Both the position numbers and the translations under genes were made by a program. Below the pieces are notes generated by a model, which had not been told where the DNA came from, made no database searches, and saw only the letters and a program-made list of their open reading frames with translations. A stretch of DNA of 64,000 nt from Massilia antarctica (GTDB taxonomy: Bacteria > Pseudomonadota > Gammaproteobacteria > Burkholderiales > Burkholderiaceae_D), in the NCBI RefSeq assembly GCF_015689335.1, contig NZ_CP065053.1, positions 6,510,001-6,574,000 on the forward strand, given 5' to 3'. The stretch's first letter is position 1, and each line of letters begins with the position of its first letter. Below are positions 26,797 to 38,042 of this stretch, piece by piece.

Positions 26797-26832
26797 AACG
26801 TGGAAAATATGTCGTTTCGCCAGCGGCGGACG

Positions 26833-26861
26833 AAAAAAAAGCTCCTTGCGGGAGCTTTTTT
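26833..26861 (-). terminator. intrinsic terminator, probably the original one of the tRNA-Ser gene
   Basis: GCTCC-N5-GGAGC with runs of A and T on both sides, so it could act in both directions. On the minus strand it reads GCTCC CGCAA GGAGC then T8. It starts 8 bases beyond the displaced copy of the tRNA-Ser 3' end at 26870-26883, exactly where a tRNA terminator would lie if the intervening 11 kb were removed. Confidence 0.8.
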
Positions 26862-26869
26862 CCTGATGC

Positions 26870-26883
26870 TGGCGGAAAGGGTG
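26870..26883 (-). repeat. att-like direct repeat, left end (attL candidate)
   Basis: TGGCGGAAAGGGTG, identical to the 3' end of the tRNA-Ser(CGA) gene at 38221-38234. The match stops on both sides (T before it at both sites is not shared beyond one base, and TCC versus AGA follows). Confidence 0.7.
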
Positions 26884-26940
26884 TCCTTCATACTGAGCGC
26901 CGCGCCGCCGGTACCGGGCGAGAATTATGCCCGCACCGGC

Positions 26941-26964
26941 AAAAATGCCCCCAAAAATGCCCCC
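26941..26964 (-). repeat. tandem AAAAATGCCCCC repeats, possible integrase arm sites
   Basis: Two perfect 12-base tandem copies lie 57 bases inside the left island end. The same motif on the other strand (TTTTGGGGGCA) occurs at 38056-38067 and 38072-38082, just inside the right end, with partial copies at 38043-38050 and 38101-38110. Arm-type binding sites for a tyrosine integrase or its accessory protein would be placed like this. Confidence 0.5.
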
Positions 26965-27490
26965 AAATTGATAGCATTGAAGCTTCCAGCCCCGGCATCA
27001 CGATTCCTTTACGAAAATCAATAAAGTTGACATCGCGCCCGAGCACGACAGCAACACCATTTTGACAGGCCGTGACCGGCAAAGTTGCACCTCGATGTCC
27101 CACGAAAAACGCGTGTGCTGCCGGCAGCGCAAACAGCGCAGGCCAGAATGCCCACCGCGTCATCCGCATTCAGGGCGCCGGTCACGTTCGACGTCCATCT
27201 TCGCTTTGCCCTCACTAGCGACGGCAAGCCTTTTGTCTTCCTCGGTATGGACGCGATCCCGAGCTTGAGCAGACGTAGCAGGTCTGCCTGAAGGATTGGG
27301 GATGTCTCGGCAAACCTCAGTCTAGACTTCTGATCAGCGCCCCCTGCCGGTGTCTTATCGTAAAGGGATAGGTTGTCGACTTGCTGCGCAGATACTAGGC
27401 AATGCAACGCTGAACAGGCCTGGGCGAGCGCTGTACGCCATTGTTATACACCAGTCTGGCTGCACGATCCCTTGCCCAAGCAGCGCCGTA

Positions 27491-27775
27491 GATGGCCCGC
27501 GCTTCCACGTCCATTTCACACCAACGTCAGCCTCGTGGCTCAATCAGGTCGAACGTTGGTTCCCCACTCTGACCGAGCGACAGATCAGGCGCGGCACACA
27601 TCGCTCGACACGCCAGTTGGAAGACGCCATCCGCGCCTATCTCAAGATCAATAACGCCGAACCGAAGCCATTCATCTGGACAAAATCCGCCGACGCGATC
27701 CTCGCGAGCATTGAGCGATCTTGTCTGCGAACTTCTAACTCACCACACGAGGTGTCGCCAGCGCCATTTGCCTAA
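27491..27775 (+). pseudogene. IS630-family transposase, C-terminal remnant
   Basis: About 90 codons match the end of IS630 transposases: FHVHFTPTSASWLNQVERWF, LTERQIRRGTHRSTRQLE, DAIRAYLKINNAEPKPFIW and TKSADAILASIER. The last catalytic acidic region and the C-terminal arm are present, but the N-terminal helix-turn-helix and first two catalytic residues are absent, so it cannot be active. The sequence ahead of it in the same frame does not look like transposase. No clear terminal inverted repeats were found. Confidence 0.8.
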
Positions 27776-27905
27776 CACTTCAGGAAAGAGGCGCTGGCTG
27801 CTTGAAACGGATATGTCCACTATCGACAGTACACCTCACCCATAATTTCGGGACGATTAAGGACGCAGGGCGCTGGCCAAGTGCGGCTCGCGAAGCGCAA
27901 ATTGG

Positions 27906-29102
<1,197 letters not shown>

Positions 29103-29316
29103 TCACGCTGACCTGCAAAGTCGTGGGCGGCACACGACGTACCTCCGCACTTACTTTGCGCACGTACTTTGCGTTAATAGGCAGCAGTCGCCGGTCTTGG
29201 TACCGCTGCCACGGATGAGAAGAGAAGCGGAAACGCCACCGGTGAGCGCAAGCGGCCGGCGCGCCGGCTCCATGGAGGCGGCGGCCGCAAGACCCCATGC
29301 GCCCCCAGTCCGCTTT

Positions 29317-30624
29317 CTATTTGGCGCTGGCAGTGCTCAAGACCTCGGCCTCGGCCCGCTTGGCCATGATGGCGTCCAGTGCCATCGTCGGCTTCTTGAG
29401 CGCCGCAGCGCACGCCGACGGACGCAACCCGCGCAGATGCGCCGGGATCGCAGTTTCGCGAGCCAAGGCATCGTTGGCCGTCTGCTGCGCCTGCATCAAC
29501 TGGTGCATGCTGTCGGCAGTGGCGTCCCAGGACGTCGCTTGCACGACATCACGCATGGCATCGATCATTGTTTGCTTTGCTTCCGGCGACATTGCCAGTG
29601 CTGCTTCGCAGGCCGCGATAAACTGTTCCGGCGAATGCGCGATGCTGACGATGTTCCCGTACGGTTGACTGACGTCGGTGATGTCGGTGCTGACGATCGG
29701 CAGTTCGGCCGCCATGTACTCCAGTACCTTGGTCGGGCTGATGAACTTGGTCGATTCGTTCAGGGCGAACGGCATCAGGCAGACCTGCCAGCCGGCCAGG
29801 TACTCCGGCAATTCCTCGTACTTTGCCTGACCCATGTAGTGGATGTTCGGGCTGCGCGGCAGGCTGGCAGGATCGATCTTGACTACCGGGCCGACCATGA
29901 TCAGTTGCCATTCCGGACGGGCCTCGGCCACGGCACGCAGCAAGTCGGTATCAAAACGCTCGTCGATGACCCCGTAGAAACCCAGGCGCGGCTGCGGCAG
30001 TGCCCGTTGCGACGGATGGGCGCGCGCACGGTCGAGCGCCTTGGAAAAATGCGCGAGGTCGACACTGCTCGAAAAACAGTGGGCGTTGGCATGGCGTTCG
30101 CGCTTGGCCTGGTACAGGCTCGGCCCGCCGGTGAAGACGATGTCGGCCGTCTTGAGCAAGGCGCTTTCGCGCTGCAGCAGCTGCGGCGGTGCGTTCTTGA
30201 ACGCCGACAGTTCATCCATGCAATCGTACACCACCAGGCTCGGATGAACCGTTTGCAACAGCGGCAGGGCCAGCGGCGTATAAAACCAGACCACCGGGTC
30301 TTCGTCCTGCGGCAGGAAAGCGCTCAGCAATGGCTGGAGCACGGCAATCTGCTCGTCATGGAAGCCCGGCGCATGAACCGGTGTGTGCGGCTGCACCACG
30401 GTAATGTTGGCGCATGGACTGTAGGTCTTGAGAAAGCTTTCGCCTTCATGGAAAAAGGGTTCTTCCACGACCACGATGCGGTAGAACTGCGCCAGGCGCG
30501 ACATCAGCTGCTGCGGGCGTTGATACACGAAGTCCCAGCGCAGGTGGCAAAAGACAACCATGGTCGGCAGGACGTTGGCATCGGCGGCGAGTGCGGCGGG
30601 CACGTGGTTTTTTTGGATACTCAT
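29317..30624 (-). CDS. glycosyltransferase, GT-B fold
   Basis: 435 residues. The C-terminal GT4-like domain (about 215-370) has RLGFYGVIDERFD, NIHYMGQAKYEELPEYLAGW and the donor-site SPTKVLEYMAAELPIVST. The N-terminal domain opens VVFCHLRWDFVYQRPQQLMS, a pattern typical of cytoplasmic glycosyltransferases in exopolysaccharide clusters. No signal peptide or membrane helix. It follows the GH2 gene by 10 bases on the same strand, so the two are probably co-transcribed. With glf next to it, galactofuranose transfer is possible but unproven. Confidence 0.87.
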   Translation of the reverse strand: MSIQKNHVPAALAADANVLPTMVVFCHLRWDFVYQRPQQLMSRLAQFYRIVVVEEPFFHEGESFLKTYSPCANITVVQPHTPVHAPGFHDEQIAVLQPLLSAFLPQDEDPVVWFYTPLALPLLQTVHPSLVVYDCMDELSAFKNAPPQLLQRESALLKTADIVFTGGPSLYQAKRERHANAHCFSSSVDLAHFSKALDRARAHPSQRALPQPRLGFYGVIDERFDTDLLRAVAEARPEWQLIMVGPVVKIDPASLPRSPNIHYMGQAKYEELPEYLAGWQVCLMPFALNESTKFISPTKVLEYMAAELPIVSTDITDVSQPYGNIVSIAHSPEQFIAACEAALAMSPEAKQTMIDAMRDVVQATSWDATADSMHQLMQAQQTANDALARETAIPAHLRGLRPSACAAALKKPTMALDAIMAKRAEAEVLSTASAK

Positions 30625-30634
30625 TGTTTTCCCC

Positions 30635-32392
30635 TCAGGTTATATTGCGCGTTGCAGCGCTGATTTCTTCCAAGGCAACCTTGGGAGTGCGGTCTGCGTT
30701 CAGCAGACCATTTGTTTCTTGAAACGTATCGGCAAACTGGGTATAGCAAAATCCGCTGAACAGCAGCGTTGTGTTCGCAACGTGGAGCAGGCGCCGGTAA
30801 TGGTCGAGATACGCCGCTTGCGTTGCGGCCCGCGAGTAGCCCCAGGTGCCCTCTTTTTCCGCGCCCGGATCGTAGGCAATCCCGCCGAATTCGGTGAGCA
30901 CGATCGGCTGGCCGCGATGCGGAAAACCATCCAGGGTCAGGATGCGTCCGGCCGGGCGGCGCTGGTCGAACAGGGTGCGCTGTGGTTCGGTCGTTTCGTA
31001 GCGCGAACGCAGCTTTTCCGGATCGGCGTCGTAGTCGTGGATGCCGAGAATATCCGTGGCAGAGGCTTCCCAGCCATCGTTGCCGATCACCGGACGGGTG
31101 CTGTCGAGCGTTTTGGTCAGGTGGTACAGCGCTTCGACCGCGTTGCGGTGGGCCTGGGTCGAGGTCAGGTTGGGCACGCCCCACGATTCATTGAACGGCA
31201 CCCACACGATGATGCAGGGGTGGCTGTAATCGCGATCGATGGCTTCGCTCCATTCGCGCACGATGCGAGTGATGGCTTTGGGACTGAAGCGGTAGGCCGA
31301 CGGCATTTCTTCCCACACCAGCAGGCCCAGCCTGTCGGCCCAGTACAGATAGCGCGGATCTTCGATCTTCTGGTGCTTGCGCACGCCGTTAAAGCCCATC
31401 GCCTTGGCCAGCTCGACATCCTTGCGCAGCGCATCGTCCGACGGCGCCGTCATCAGCGAGTCCGGCCAGTAGCCCTGGTCGAGCACCAGCCGCAAGGGGT
31501 AGGGCCGGCCGTTCAGCATGAAGCGATCACGCGTTATTGCCACCGAGCGCAGCGCCGTGTACGAACGCACGGTATCGAGCACGCGGCCGCGGTGATGCAG
31601 AGTCAGTTCGGCCGAGAGCAGGGTCGGGCGCTCCGGGCTCCACAGCAGCTCGTTGCGCGAGTCGTCGATGCCGGGGTCGGACAGGGAAATCTTGCGGTTC
31701 GCTTCATGGCCCATCAGCTTGTAGTGGTCATCGGCCAGCAGGTTGTCTCCATGCCAGATCTTGACCTCGACAAACAAGTCCTCCATGATGTCGCCGGCGG
31801 CGAAAATCTCGCAGCCGATCTCGAACACGTCGAACACCGGCGTCCAGCGCAGCTTCTGGATGTAGGTGGTGGCCACGCGTTCGATCCAGACCGTCTGCCA
31901 GATGCCGGTGGTGCGCGGATACCAGATCGAATGGGGCTCGGCCAGCCAGTCCTGCTTGCCACGCGGCTTGGCCAGGTCGTGCGGATCGTCGAGCGCGTGC
32001 ACCACGATGGTTTGCGCTCCCTCAGCCTTGAGGGAGTCGGTGATGTTGGCCGAAAACGGGGTGTGGCCGCCTTCGTGCTCGGCCACCAGATTGCCGTTGA
32101 CCCAGACCCGCGCCGCATAGTCGACCGCTCCCAGATGCAAGATGACGCTGCCCTCCCCCGGCGCGACGTCGAACTCGCGCCGGTACCAGCAGGCCCGGTG
32201 AAAGCCCCGGTCGCCAACGCCGCTGGCGGCCGACTCCGGCGCAAAGGGAACGGTAATGGTGCGGTCCCAGGCGATCGGATCGGACGGCACCTTGAACCTG
32301 GCCTCATCGTCGAACGCAAAGTCCCACTGGCCGTTCAACGACTGCCAGTCGGCACGTACCAGTTGCGGTCGTGGATACATAAAATCGCTCAT
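30635..32392 (-). CDS. glycoside hydrolase family 2 protein
   Basis: 585 residues with the GH2 order: sugar-binding sandwich (about 1-180, with [18 protein letters not shown]), immunoglobulin-like domain (about 185-275), TIM barrel (about 280-570). The acid/base is Glu in [10 protein letters not shown] and the nucleophile is Glu in [11 protein letters not shown]. Likely substrates are beta-galactosides, glucuronides or mannosides; the company of galK and galT favours beta-galactosides. No signal peptide, so it acts on imported oligosaccharides. It starts 4 bases after the galK stop. Confidence 0.9.
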   Translation of the reverse strand: MSDFMYPRPQLVRADWQSLNGQWDFAFDDEARFKVPSDPIAWDRTITVPFAPESAASGVGDRGFHRACWYRREFDVAPGEGSVILHLGAVDYAARVWVNGNLVAEHEGGHTPFSANITDSLKAEGAQTIVVHALDDPHDLAKPRGKQDWLAEPHSIWYPRTTGIWQTVWIERVATTYIQKLRWTPVFDVFEIGCEIFAAGDIMEDLFVEVKIWHGDNLLADDHYKLMGHEANRKISLSDPGIDDSRNELLWSPERPTLLSAELTLHHRGRVLDTVRSYTALRSVAITRDRFMLNGRPYPLRLVLDQGYWPDSLMTAPSDDALRKDVELAKAMGFNGVRKHQKIEDPRYLYWADRLGLLVWEEMPSAYRFSPKAITRIVREWSEAIDRDYSHPCIIVWVPFNESWGVPNLTSTQAHRNAVEALYHLTKTLDSTRPVIGNDGWEASATDILGIHDYDADPEKLRSRYETTEPQRTLFDQRRPAGRILTLDGFPHRGQPIVLTEFGGIAYDPGAEKEGTWGYSRAATQAAYLDHYRRLLHVANTTLLFSGFCYTQFADTFQETNGLLNADRTPKVALEEISAATRNIT

Positions 32393-32396
32393 GTGG

Positions 32397-33473
32397 TCAT
32401 TCCTGGGTCAGTGGTTGTGGCATCAGCACGCGGCCCGCGCGCCCGCCACTGTTGTAGCGTGCGATCACGGCTTGGCCCGCAACCTGCGCGGCGCCGGCGT
32501 CGCACAAGGCCACGCAGGCGCCGCCGAAGCCGGCGCCAGTCAGGCGCGCACCGAGCACGCCGGGGGTATCGCGCATGAGCTCGCATAAAATATCGAGTTC
32601 CACGGTCGACACTTCGTAGTCGTCGCGCAGGCTAGCGTGCGACTGGTTCATCAGCATGCCGAACTGAACTGCGCTACAGCCACGGGCGGCGCGCTCGGTG
32701 CGCGCATTTTCCGAAAACACATGTTGGGCACGGCGCCGGTAGGGTTGATCAAGCCGTTCGAGCAGCGCCGCCCCGCTCAGTTCGCGCAGCGAGCCCAGGC
32801 CGAGCGCATGCGCGGCGGTCCGGCACTCGGCACGGCGCTCGTTGTACTTGCTCGTGGCAAGCGTGCGCGGCACGCCACTGTCGATGACCAGCACTTCCGA
32901 GCCGGGCGGCAATGGCAGCACGGTGGTGTCCAGCGAACGGGTATCGAGGAACAACATGTGCTGCGCGTTGCACAGGCTGGCCGCCATCTGGTCCATGATC
33001 CCGCACTGAACCCCGGCATACGCCACTTCGGCCTTCTGGGCCAGTTTTGCGAGATCGATGTCGCTCAATGACAGGCCGAGCAATTGGCGCAGCGCGCGCA
33101 GGGCCGCCACTTCCAGCGCCGCGCTGGAAGACAGCCCGGCGCCGACCGGCACACTCGAACGCACATACATGCGCACCGGCGGAACCGGATGGCCATGCTG
33201 CTCGAGCAAGCGAATGCAGCCTTCGAGGTAACGGCCAAAGCCGGAACCGAGATGCCCGCGCCGTGCCAGCAAAACATGCTCGTTCAATTCTTCGGAGTAA
33301 AAGTGAAACGCATCGTCCTTGCTCGGCGCTACGAACACGCTGGTACGCATCGGCGTGGCGATGGGCAGCACGAAGCCATCGTTGTAGTCGGTATGCTCGC
33401 CCAGCAGATTGACGCGGCCGGGCGCAGAGGCTTCCACCGGCACGCTGCCGGAAAAGAACTGATCAAAGTCCAT
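32397..33473 (-). CDS. galK: galactokinase
   Basis: 358 residues from ATG 33473, chosen because MDFDQFFSG leads into [20 protein letters not shown], the galactokinase signature. The GHMP ATP loop is [19 protein letters not shown], and the C-terminal GHMP motif is [14 protein letters not shown]. It phosphorylates galactose to galactose-1-phosphate. The start lies within the last 11 bases of galT, so translation is coupled. It is the second gene of galT-galK-GH2-glycosyltransferase. Confidence 0.96.
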   Translation of the reverse strand: MDFDQFFSGSVPVEASAPGRVNLLGEHTDYNDGFVLPIATPMRTSVFVAPSKDDAFHFYSEELNEHVLLARRGHLGSGFGRYLEGCIRLLEQHGHPVPPVRMYVRSSVPVGAGLSSSAALEVAALRALRQLLGLSLSDIDLAKLAQKAEVAYAGVQCGIMDQMAASLCNAQHMLFLDTRSLDTTVLPLPPGSEVLVIDSGVPRTLATSKYNERRAECRTAAHALGLGSLRELSGAALLERLDQPYRRRAQHVFSENARTERAARGCSAVQFGMLMNQSHASLRDDYEVSTVELDILCELMRDTPGVLGARLTGAGFGGACVALCDAGAAQVAGQAVIARYNSGGRAGRVLMPQPLTQE

Positions 33474-34569
33474 GGGATACTTGTCCTTCCAGATCGATAC
33501 TGACCATGCGCAACTCCTCCGCTGTGTTTTCGGGGAGCACATCCATCGCAAACATGCCGGCCCCGATTTCGGTACCCGCGAGGTATTTGAGCCTGTCGCG
33601 CGAGCGGTACGGCGGGTAGAACTGCGCATGCAGCTGGGTTTCCGAATGGGGCAAGCCGTCGGTGGGCGCCTGGTACCACGCCATCAGGTACGGGAAAGGC
33701 CGCTGCCACAGCCCCTCGTACTTGAGCAGCACGGCTTTGACGCACAGCGCCAGGTCGTGCTTCTGTTCGGCCGACAGCGCAGCGAAATTCTCCACCGGCG
33801 CGAGCGGCATGACCCACACTTCGTACGGGTAGCGCGCGCACACTGGCACGAACGCGACGGCATGGGCGTTCCGGTAAACGATGCGGCGCCCGTCCGTCAG
33901 TTCGCTCCGCGCCATGTCGCACAGCAGGCTTGTCTTGTGCTGCATGAAGTAGGCATGTTCGTTGTCGAGCATGCGTTCGGGAACTGGCGGAATAAAAGGA
34001 TAGGCGTAGATTTGCCCATGAGGATGGTGCAAGGTCACGCCCACTTCCGCGCCGCGGTTTTCGAACGGGAGCACGTAGCCGATGACGCCCGTTTCGGCCG
34101 CGCGCCGGGTGCGATCGGCCCAGACGTCGAACAGCAGCGCGATGCGCTCCACGGGCAGGCTGTGCAAGGCGGCATGCGGATCTTGCGTGAAGACGACTAC
34201 CTCGCAACGGCCGGTCGCCGGCGCGGTTTCGACGTGCAGCGCGGGCGGCGCGCTCGATCCAAGTGCCAGCGACGGAAAGCGATTGTCGAACACCGCCATT
34301 TCATAATCGCCGACCGGCAACTCGGTTGGGTTGGCCGGGTCGATACACACTGCGAGGGGATTGTATTCGCGCGGCGGCAGAAAGGGCCGGTTTTGACGGA
34401 AAGCGGCATAGGCGACCCATTCACCGCGCAGCGGATGCCACCTGAGGTGCGGATTCGGATTGGTCGATTCGTTGGTGGGGCTGGGCGCGCGCGCGTAGTG
34501 GGTGATCGGTTTTTGACTGTACAGGGTCAAGGATCTTCCATCTGGCTTGGTAAGGTCGACGCTGTACAT
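33463..34569 (-). CDS. galT: galactose-1-phosphate uridylyltransferase
   Basis: 368 residues. The active-site motif HPHGQIYAYPF carries the histidine that becomes uridylylated, ahead of a C-terminal half with VWVMPLAPVENFAALS and ETQLHAQFYPPYRS. The N-terminal HLRWHPLRGEWVAYAAFRQN is typical. The first zinc-site cysteine pair is not evident, as in many bacterial forms. It exchanges UMP between UDP-glucose and galactose-1-phosphate in the Leloir pathway. First gene of the minus-strand operon, divergent from the GH1-RmlD gene. No galE is in the window. Confidence 0.95.
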   Translation of the reverse strand: MYSVDLTKPDGRSLTLYSQKPITHYARAPSPTNESTNPNPHLRWHPLRGEWVAYAAFRQNRPFLPPREYNPLAVCIDPANPTELPVGDYEMAVFDNRFPSLALGSSAPPALHVETAPATGRCEVVVFTQDPHAALHSLPVERIALLFDVWADRTRRAAETGVIGYVLPFENRGAEVGVTLHHPHGQIYAYPFIPPVPERMLDNEHAYFMQHKTSLLCDMARSELTDGRRIVYRNAHAVAFVPVCARYPYEVWVMPLAPVENFAALSAEQKHDLALCVKAVLLKYEGLWQRPFPYLMAWYQAPTDGLPHSETQLHAQFYPPYRSRDRLKYLAGTEIGAGMFAMDVLPENTAEELRMVSIDLEGQVSHGL

Positions 34570-34891
34570 GGGAATTTTCGGTATCAGATGAGATAAATTA
34601 TTTTCGTTATTAAAATCTTACCAGTTCACAATTGAGACAACATCCCGCACGCGTCAGATATCCACGGCAGTGCCCGTAAGACCTTTCCTACGCGGCGTCA
34701 AAGCCGGCGATCCCACCGCTACAAAGGGCCAAGTGCGCGTGGTGCGGACGCGCGGCGACTTCAAGCTAGCGCTACCGGAAGTCGAGGAAAGGTAAAATTC
34801 TTCGAGATATCATTTACCCAACTACTCGTTATCACAAGCGCCCCGCGCCGGACCAATTGCGCCGGTGTAGGCAAGAACCGAAGAGCGACCC
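34570..34891. promoter_or_regulatory. divergent control region galT / GH1-RmlD
   Basis: 322 bases. The part next to galT (34590-34650) is strikingly AT-rich and probably holds its promoter, though no clear -35/-10 pair stands out. A 41-codon frame from GTG 34670 to TAA 34795 exists but has no ribosome binding site. No repeat or riboswitch fold was recognised. Confidence 0.4.
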
Positions 34892-37141
34892 ATGCACAGC
34901 AAGGCTAAAACACCCGACACCGACATGCTTCAACTATGGGGAGGACTCGAATGCACCATCAACCGTGTCCACGACCGCTACCATTCGCAACTGGACCAGA
35001 ATGGCCACGCCCGGCGTGCCGACGACATCGACCGCTTCGCCTCGCTCGGCATCCGCGCCATCCGCTACCCGGTTTTATGGGAGCAGATCGCACCTGCGGG
35101 GCTGGAGCGCGCCGACTGGTCGATGAGCGATGAACGGCTGCAAGCGCTGCGCGACAGGAACGTCACGCCGATTCTCGGCTTGGTGCACCACGGCAGTGGC
35201 CCGCGCCATACCAGCCTGGTCGACCCGGACTTCGCCACCGGCCTGGCCCGGTACGCAGCTGCGCTTGCCGCACGCTATCCTTGGGCCGAGTACTACACCG
35301 TTGTCAACGAACCACTGACCACCGCCCGCTTCGCCTGCCTATACGGGCTGTGGTACCCCCATGCCCGCAGCGACACAGCATTTCTGCGCGCCCTGCTGGT
35401 GCAGTGCAAGGCCACGGTGTTATCGATGCAGGCCATCCGCGCCGTCAACCCCGCTGCGAAACTGGTGCAAACGGACGACCTCGGTAAAACATACGGCACG
35501 CCGGCAATGCAGGCGACCACGGAGTTCTATAACCAGCGCCGATGGCTGGGATGGGATCTGTTGTGCGGCATGGTCGGGCCGACGCATGCGCTATGGTCCT
35601 ACCTCATTGACAATGGCATCGCTCCCGAGGAATTGGCCTGGTTCAGCGCCAACGCCTGCCCGCCCGATCTCATCGGGGTCAATTACTATGTGACCAGCGA
35701 ACGCTGGCTCGACCATCGGCCCGAGAACTACCCGCCCTGTTACCGCGGTATCGCGGGCAACCTTCCTTGCGCCGACATCGAAGCTTCGCGCGTGCTGGCG
35801 GCGCCGACCGGCGGTATCGGCCCGTTGCTCGACGAGGCATGGTCGCGCTACCGGATTCCAATCGCGGTGACGGAAGTCCACATCGATGCCAATCGGGAAG
35901 ACCAGCTGCGTTGGCTGATGGAGGTGTGGGAGGCGAGCATGCAGGCGCGTGTCAATGGCGTGGACGTGCGCGCCGTCACGGTCTGGTCGCTGCTTGGCGC
36001 CTTCGACTGGAACAGCCTGGTAACCGCCCAACACGGCTACTACGAATCGGGGGCATTCGATCTGCGCGGAGCCGCGCCAAGGCCGACCGCCATCGCCGCG
36101 ATCATGCGTCAACTTGCCGTGGGGGACACGCCGGATCATCCTGCGCTGCACGGCAGCGGATGGTGGCGCCGGCCGGCGCGCTTGCTGGCCGCGCCGGTAG
36201 CGGCGCCCGAAGCGCTCGCCTCCATCAGTGCCGACCGCCACGGCGCTTGGCGCGGCACCCCGGCGCCTATCCTCATTACCGGGGCCAGCGGCACATTGGG
36301 CCGCGCCTTTGCCCGGATCTGCAAGGAGCGCCACCTCGCTTACCGTCTGCTTGGCCGCGATGAGATGGACATTGCCGATCTTGCCTCGGTGGAGGCTGCT
36401 GTCGCGCGTTTCAAGCCATGGGCGCTGATCAATGCCAGCGGCTACGTGCGGGTCGACGAGGCGGAGCACGATGCAGAGCGCTGCATGCGTGAAAACACGG
36501 CAGGGCCGGCCATCCTGGCGGCAGTGTGCGCGCGCCAGGGGATTCATTTGACGACATTTTCGAGTGACCTGGTGTTCGACGGTCGCCAGAACACCCCGTA
36601 TGTCGAGACCGACGCGACCAGCCCCCTCAATGTGTATGGGCTCAGCAAGGCCATGGCCGAGCAACAGGTGCTGCAAGCGCACCCCGGCGCGCTGGTCGTG
36701 CGCACGAGCGCGTTTTTTGGGCCGTGGGACGCGCACAATTTCGTGACCCAGGCGCTGGCGCAGCTGGGCCGCGGCGAGGTCTTCCGGGCGTCCGACGACG
36801 TCACAATTGCGCCGACGTACGTACCCGACCTGGTGAACTGTTGCCTCGATTTGATTATCGATGGCGAGCGTGGGATCTGGCACTTGAGCAACGGGACCGC
36901 GATCACTTGGCTCGCTCTGGCGAGAAAGGCAAGCGAGATGGCGGGAATCGATACACCCGGTTTGCAAGCGCAGGCGTGCGACCAATCGGGCCAAATCGCG
37001 GCGCGTCCCAGGTACAGCGCATTGGGGAGCACGAGGGGACACCTGCTCCCCTCACTGGAGAGCGCGCTGGAGCGATTTGCCGAGGCGCGGCGGGCCGCCT
37101 TGGCGGCTGCGGAAACGTGGTGCGTGAAGAGCGGTAGTTAA
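34892..37141 (+). CDS. GH1-like glycosidase fused to RmlD-like reductase
   Basis: 749 residues, two domains. The first (about 10-420) is a GH1-type barrel: LQLWGGLECTINRV, acid/base Glu in TVVNEPLTTARF and a nucleophile-like Glu in AVTEVHID, where classic GH1 has TENG. The second (about 455-745) is an RmlD/SDR domain: ILITGASGTLGRAF, FSSDLVFDGRQNTPYVE, the catalytic YGLSK, and a C-terminal part with YVPDLVNCCLDLI. RmlD makes dTDP-rhamnose, but such fusions have not, to my knowledge, been characterised. No signal peptide. ATG 34892 is used; an internal ATG at residue 12 is possible. It is divergent from galT. Confidence 0.88.
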   Translation: MHSKAKTPDTDMLQLWGGLECTINRVHDRYHSQLDQNGHARRADDIDRFASLGIRAIRYPVLWEQIAPAGLERADWSMSDERLQALRDRNVTPILGLVHHGSGPRHTSLVDPDFATGLARYAAALAARYPWAEYYTVVNEPLTTARFACLYGLWYPHARSDTAFLRALLVQCKATVLSMQAIRAVNPAAKLVQTDDLGKTYGTPAMQATTEFYNQRRWLGWDLLCGMVGPTHALWSYLIDNGIAPEELAWFSANACPPDLIGVNYYVTSERWLDHRPENYPPCYRGIAGNLPCADIEASRVLAAPTGGIGPLLDEAWSRYRIPIAVTEVHIDANREDQLRWLMEVWEASMQARVNGVDVRAVTVWSLLGAFDWNSLVTAQHGYYESGAFDLRGAAPRPTAIAAIMRQLAVGDTPDHPALHGSGWWRRPARLLAAPVAAPEALASISADRHGAWRGTPAPILITGASGTLGRAFARICKERHLAYRLLGRDEMDIADLASVEAAVARFKPWALINASGYVRVDEAEHDAERCMRENTAGPAILAAVCARQGIHLTTFSSDLVFDGRQNTPYVETDATSPLNVYGLSKAMAEQQVLQAHPGALVVRTSAFFGPWDAHNFVTQALAQLGRGEVFRASDDVTIAPTYVPDLVNCCLDLIIDGERGIWHLSNGTAITWLALARKASEMAGIDTPGLQAQACDQSGQIAARPRYSALGSTRGHLLPSLESALERFAEARRAALAAAETWCVKSGS

Positions 37142-37524
37142 GCTGCGCAGGCGGTTTGGCGGTTCGGCCGCGCTGCCCGCCGGCATTTGGTTCACCCCGG
37201 CATAATGCGATCGGTCCGATGTGAAATCAACCGGCAAGCGCTCACTGCGCCGCGGCCGTCATTGTTGCGCGACCTGTACCGCCGCGCATGTCGCGTTGCT
37301 TGGCGCTGCAAACACTCGCCATGCTGCGCAATGGGGGCGGAAAAAAAGCCGTTGAAGCCAGAGGCTTATTTACCGCAAAATGCATAAGCCTGCCAGTTCC
37401 GGCATCGCTCCCATAGCATTGCGCCATGCAGTTGATAGCTGCCTTAAAACACGCCGCTTCCCGGCGGTGTAACGCTATCATTAATCAATTCGACAGCGCT
37501 CTGAAGACGGCGACCGGTCGACGC
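37142..37524. other. intergenic stretch inside the island
   Basis: 383 bases between the GH1-RmlD gene and the integrase remnant. No gene seen. A small hairpin CCGC-N6-GCGG lies near 37450-37465. The stretch is AT-richer than the genes around it and is probably island debris. Confidence 0.4.
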
Positions 37525-38037
37525 TTACGAAAACGCCACTGCGCCGTGAGCTTGAACAGCCTTGGTACATGCAGGAACGTCTTTGCGATGAATGTCCGTG
37601 ATCGGCACGCGACCAAGCAGGGGAAAGACGTCCGCTTCCATGCGGTGCTAAATGTTTTTAGCCGTCTGAGGTTGCCAGGATTCGACGAACGTGTGGTGCC
37701 ATTCACGTGCAACGCGTTCGAAAGTATTGGCGGCGACGTGCGACGCGCTGGCAGCCGCGACATCGCGTTCGCGACCGGGATCGGCCCCAGCGGCCAAGTG
37801 CGCACGTGCGGCAGCGCGCTTCGCGCGCGCGTCGGCGAGTGATATCTCGGGGTAGCTGCCAAAACTCAACCGGTTTTCTTTGCCATTAAGCTGCCGGTAC
37901 TTCATACGCCATAGCTTGGAGCCGCCGGGCATGACTTCAAGGTACAGCCCGCCGCCGTCGAACCTCTTCAGTGACTTCTCCCCCGGCTTGGCGTTTCGGA
38001 TAGTCAGGTCAGTCAAAGGAGCAATTTGCTTAGCCAT
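37525..38037 (-). pseudogene. P4-type tyrosine integrase, N-terminal part, decayed
   Basis: From ATG 38037 the DUF4102 arm-binding domain of P4-like integrases is intact: MAKQIAPLTDLTIRNAKPGE, DGGGLYLEVMPGGSKLWRMKY, SFGSYPEISLADARAKRA. The core-binding domain begins (FERVAREWHHTFVESWQPQ), but TAG at 37648-37650 interrupts it between KNI and HRMEADVFPLLGRVPITDIH. After a second stop at 37525 the catalytic domain (R-H-R-Y) is absent. It is therefore inactive. It reads away from the tRNA-Ser gene 184 bases upstream, the normal layout for tRNA-targeting islands. Confidence 0.88.
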
Positions 38038-38042
38038 GATGG

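Larger units (their letters stand above)
26705..27490. other. gene-poor left boundary of the island
   Basis: This stretch holds the paralog 4 promoter, the terminator at 26833-26861, the att-like repeat at 26870-26883 and a tandem repeat of AAAAATGCCCCC (26941-26952 and 26953-26964). From 26965 to 27490 I find no convincing gene; the frames present are short and match nothing I know. TTGACA occurs at 27026 and 27062 without clear -10 boxes. Confidence 0.5.

Noticed and set aside
26888..27169. 93-codon minus-strand frame with a signal-peptide-like start
   Set aside because: Its second half is a translation of the tandem AAAAATGCCCCC repeats and the att end, so the frame is probably accidental.
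29255..29268. 14-base perfect palindrome GCCGGCGCGCCGGC between glf and the glycosyltransferase gene
   Set aside because: Short all-GC palindromes are frequent in such DNA, and no T-run follows.
34670..34795. 41-codon frame from GTG in the galT/GH1-RmlD gap
   Set aside because: Codons look plausible, but there is no ribosome binding site, and the frame is open without a start further upstream. It matches nothing I know. It could be a gene remnant.
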